Of a stretch of 6,988 bases of DNA, positions 4,469 to 6,988 are shown piece after piece. A program made the position numbers and the translations under genes. The stretch covers positions 1 to 6,988 of the forward strand of contig DCDU01000016.1 in NCBI GenBank assembly GCA_002316585.1, given 5' to 3'. The notes under the pieces were generated by a model. It saw nothing but the letters and a program-made list of their open reading frames with translations. It did no database searches and was not told the origin of the DNA. Every line of letters begins with the position of its first letter. Positions within the stretch are counted from its first letter, which is position 1. The DNA comes from Firmicutes bacterium UBA1047 (lineage in GTDB: Bacteria > Bacillota > Clostridia > Tissierellales > Sedimentibacteraceae).

Positions 4469-6988
4469 TTAAAGCTTTTCCACTTTATAAGCTCCGCCGT
4501 TTCTTGATGGACCTCCCGTAGAAACCTCGCTGAATCCGAATATTCCTTCTATGCTTGGATCGGTTATAGCAATCAAGTGGAAACCATGTCCCCTTTCTTC
4601 GTCGGACTGTTCCCCGCTGCCTTCGACTGTAAAGGATTTTGCTCCGTATTCCCAGTGACCGTAACCATACGCTGTGCCTATTGTTCCTTTTGCAATACCA
4701 TCTCTCACAAGGGTAGTGCCTTCAAAATCTCCGCCGGTAGCAGGTATAACTTTTACCTTGTCACCCGTAGATATGCCTAATGCTTTTGCATCTTCCGTAT
4801 TCATTTCTACCTTGTTGCTTAAACTGATATCTTTTAAGCTGCTGCTGTTTGCAAGCATACTGACGCTTCTGAATTTAGGTTTATAGTTAGCTGCCACAAA
4901 GGGCCACTCTTCTTTGACGAATACATCACTTACCAATTTTCCGTTTAAGAATCTCTGAGGATTCCAAGCAGGAGTGCCGTAAGCAAATTTTTCACCGGTT
5001 ATTGAATTGCGGCTTGTTGCCAATTTTTCACTGTATAGTGAGAAGCAGTTTGTATTTCCGAATACTCTGTTATCTCCGTCAAAGCCTGCGCCGTAATCTT
5101 CAAATCGACCGCCTCTTGAAAGAAGTGTCATAACCTTTTTCCACTCTTCTTCAGAGCTTAGCGCATCTTTCCACTTATTATATTCGGTTTCTAAATCCTG
5201 CATTTCTATTTCGTCATCGGCAATGTCATCAACAGGCTCACCGTCATAAGCCATATTAGCAACACCTTTCAAATAGAAATCATGAGCATCATTAAAGTCA
5301 TATTTATTGCCGTCCATATCCGTAAACGCATCTTTGCCAAAACCGGGCATTCCGATAGATTTGGCTACGTCTATCAAGAAAGCTTCATAGGAAGCATGTC
5401 TGCCTTCATCTAATTTGATGGTTGCAGGTTCTACAACCGGCCATCTTAAAGTAGTTCCCTTGCCCGAAAAGTTTCCTTCTATGTTTGCCAATCCCCAGCT
5501 TTCATAAGGAGTGGTATCCGGAACTATATAGTCTGCCAAAGAAGTAGTTTCTCCCATATAGCAATCCACCGAAATAAACAACGGAACTACTTCGGGATTT
5601 TTCAATGTTTCTCTTACTTCTTTTCTTGCTGCAGCAGGAAGAGCCATTAAAGGATTTGCCATCCAGTTCATAAATATTTTAACATTATAAGGGTACTTGT
5701 TAATCATGGAGAACATCATCTGATTATCAGAGTTTGATCCGATTGGATGCCAAGGCAGCGTGCTTGGATAAGGATTTTCTCCTTTGGCAACCTTTGATTT
5801 GTATTCGTCGGTTTGTTCGTATATAACACCCGTTCTGCTCAGCGGCAGTGCTTTGTTTGCAGGTTTTCCCTCATATGAACTCAGGTTGTAACGAGGACCG
5901 TCGGAAAAAGTTTTATAAGAATATCTTCTTGGGAAAATACCGCCTTTTTTATTTATACTTCCCACCAACGTTGACAATACATTAACAATAAAGGATAAAT
6001 CTAATCCGTTGGATGTTGCTGTACCGCCTAAAGTATCAACAGATGATTTCATGCCATGAGCAGTAAATTCATCGGCAATTTCAACTATTGTATTTTTATC
6101 TATTCCGCAGGCCTCTGCATATTCATCCAATGTATGGGTATCAGCAGTTTCTTTCAGCATAACAAATGCTGTTTTAACCTTTATTCCCTTTACGGTTCCT
6201 GTAAAATGAATGTCTGCTTCGCTGACATCCTTAATAAACACAGGTTCACCCGTTGCTTTATCGATTGCCACATATGGATATTTTTCATCTTCGGTAACTG
6301 TAAGTCCCGCATCTGCAGCTCTTAGCATTTTACCGCAATTCGGATGTGCTTCATCAACGATTACCAAGTGTGATGCATTACTCCATGAATTATAGCCTTT
6401 TTCTTTTGCAGCATCCAAATGCGGTGAGCTTAAATATTTTTCATCATATTTCTTATTGTCAATTATATATTGGATAAGAGCCATTCCAAATGCACCATCG
6501 GTTGTAGGCACAATAGGAACCCACTTAGAATTCTTCAGCAATGGATTTACCGCTCCGCCTATCATTACCGGATCCACTACCGTAATCTTAACACTTCCGT
6601 CAGTTAAAGCTTTAGCTGACTGGCGGGCTATTGCCTGCATCGGCTTTCCGCTGTGTCCCGGAAACGCTCCTATAAACAGAACATATTCTGCATTAACAAT
6701 GTCCGGCTTTCCGCCATTAGTCGTTACCTGCTCCGCAGGTACTTTAGAGCCGCCTCAGGAATAGCCATGTCCGTAATTGTTCACAGTACCGAATGCGCCC
6801 GAAAATCTTCCGGCAATGCTTCTTCCGTCTCCGCGGCCGCCATTCAATATCAACTGGTTGGAAACAGTTCCCAAGTCAGGTCTTTCCGGATCTATGAGTG
6901 TTTGATTGTCTCTTACTTTTCTGAAACCATCAATTACATAGTCTTCTCCAATATCACCAAAAAGATTTCCGCCTTCAACAGTTTCATC
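4469..6988 (-). CDS. Molybdopterin oxidoreductase catalytic subunit, TtrA/PsrA-like, probable selenoprotein (5' end outside window)
   Basis: Catalytic subunit of a DMSO-reductase-superfamily enzyme that probably reduces a sulfur, selenium or arsenic oxyanion outside the membrane with a Mo- or W-bisMGD cofactor. The visible part is 839 residues, with stop TAA at 4469-4471. The frame is open to the window edge except for a TGA at 6755-6757, visible residue 78, in the context NNYGHGYS-TGA-GGSK. This is where the family places its metal-ligating Cys, and I read it as Sec (see the SECIS entry). Coding similarity continues on both sides: FSGAFGTVNNYGHGYS before, and NAEYVLFIGAFPGHSGKP after. Family landmarks follow: a GSINKKGG segment, ADYIVPDTTPYESWG, and a C-terminal molybdopterin-dinucleotide-binding domain with GYGHWEYGA. 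The N-terminal Tat signal and first FeS motif would lie upstream, unseen. An ATG at 6640 is an internal Met (GKPMQAIA) and would remove the active site. Family is sure; substrate is not. Alternatives are tetrathionate, selenate, arsenate or polysulfide reductase. Confidence 0.9.
6725..6757 (-). promoter_or_regulatory. Selenocysteine UGA codon with putative bacterial SECIS hairpin
   Basis: The in-frame TGA occupies 6757-6755. On the minus strand 20 nt follow, then a GGA loop (6734-6732) closed by a perfect 7-bp stem, TACCTGC (6741-6735) with GCAGGTA (6731-6725). Known bacterial SECIS elements lie inside the coding region directly 3' of the UGA, with the apical loop roughly 16-37 nt away and a G in its first two positions. 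This hairpin meets both conditions. No T tract follows, so it is not a terminator. I see no bulged U like that of E. coli fdhF, and the lower stem is weak. The SelB interaction is inferred. Confidence 0.8.

Noticed and set aside
4469..6640. A 723-residue protein starting at the ATG at 6640 as the complete catalytic subunit
   Set aside because: The Met lies inside a conserved stretch (FPGHSGKPMQAIA), the frame continues upstream with family-like sequence, and this start would remove the metal-binding site.
6725..6741. The 7-bp hairpin as an intrinsic terminator
   Set aside because: It lies within a coding region and no T tract follows on either strand.
6755..6757. The TGA as a nonsense mutation or sequencing error that makes the gene a pseudogene
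   Set aside because: It falls exactly at the expected metal-ligand position, is the only stop in the visible frame, and is followed by a SECIS-like hairpin at the correct distance. It cannot be fully excluded without sel genes.

Overview
The window looks like chromosomal DNA of a low-GC anaerobic Firmicute, probably of the class Clostridia. The grounds are A/T-rich codons, strong AGGAGG-type ribosome binding sites, GTG and TTG starts, and oxygen-sensitive iron-sulfur and molybdenum enzymes. Every gene I can support lies on the minus strand, so transcription runs from high to low coordinates.

From 6988 down to 3188 there is a three-gene cluster for a DMSO-reductase-superfamily enzyme. It holds a large molybdopterin catalytic subunit (5' end outside the window), a TorD-like maturation chaperone and a four-cluster ferredoxin subunit of the PsrB/TtrB type. 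The most notable point is in the catalytic subunit. The reading frame does not begin at 6640. It is open from the window edge and is interrupted only by one in-frame TGA at 6755-6757, at the place where the molybdenum-ligating Cys is expected. A perfect 7-bp stem with a GGA loop follows 13 to 33 nt after the TGA, as in a bacterial SECIS. I read the gene as a selenoprotein of the tetrathionate/arsenate/selenate/polysulfide reductase-like branch, not as a broken gene.

A stem-loop at 3154-3181 follows the ferredoxin subunit gene. A 228-base intergenic region then carries a good sigma-A-type promoter (3069-3097) and a perfect 8-bp inverted repeat (3001-3020). These precede a compact Tat export operon: a TatB-like long TatA (2576-2959), a 57-residue TatA (2377-2550) and TatC (1544-2362). 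Next to a cofactor-loaded reductase this looks like a local exporter for the enzyme, with the ferredoxin subunit probably carried out by the catalytic subunit. After tatC come a remnant of a PsrB-like ferredoxin gene (1323-1526) and an intact 343-residue multi-cluster iron-sulfur protein with a zinc-ribbon-like tail (313-1344).

The last 312 bases hold no gene that I can support. They contain what looks like a molybdenum/tungsten cofactor riboswitch (174-298) followed directly by an intrinsic terminator (141-172), both on the minus strand and so directed at genes beyond position 1. Positions 1-140 carry a hairpin-rich repeat with a 21-base direct repeat. Taken together the locus covers a cofactor-dependent reductase, its folding and export, accessory electron transfer, and a sensor for the cofactor itself. 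No membrane anchor (NrfD/PsrC type), sel gene or cofactor-biosynthesis gene is visible. The substrate cannot be fixed from sequence alone.
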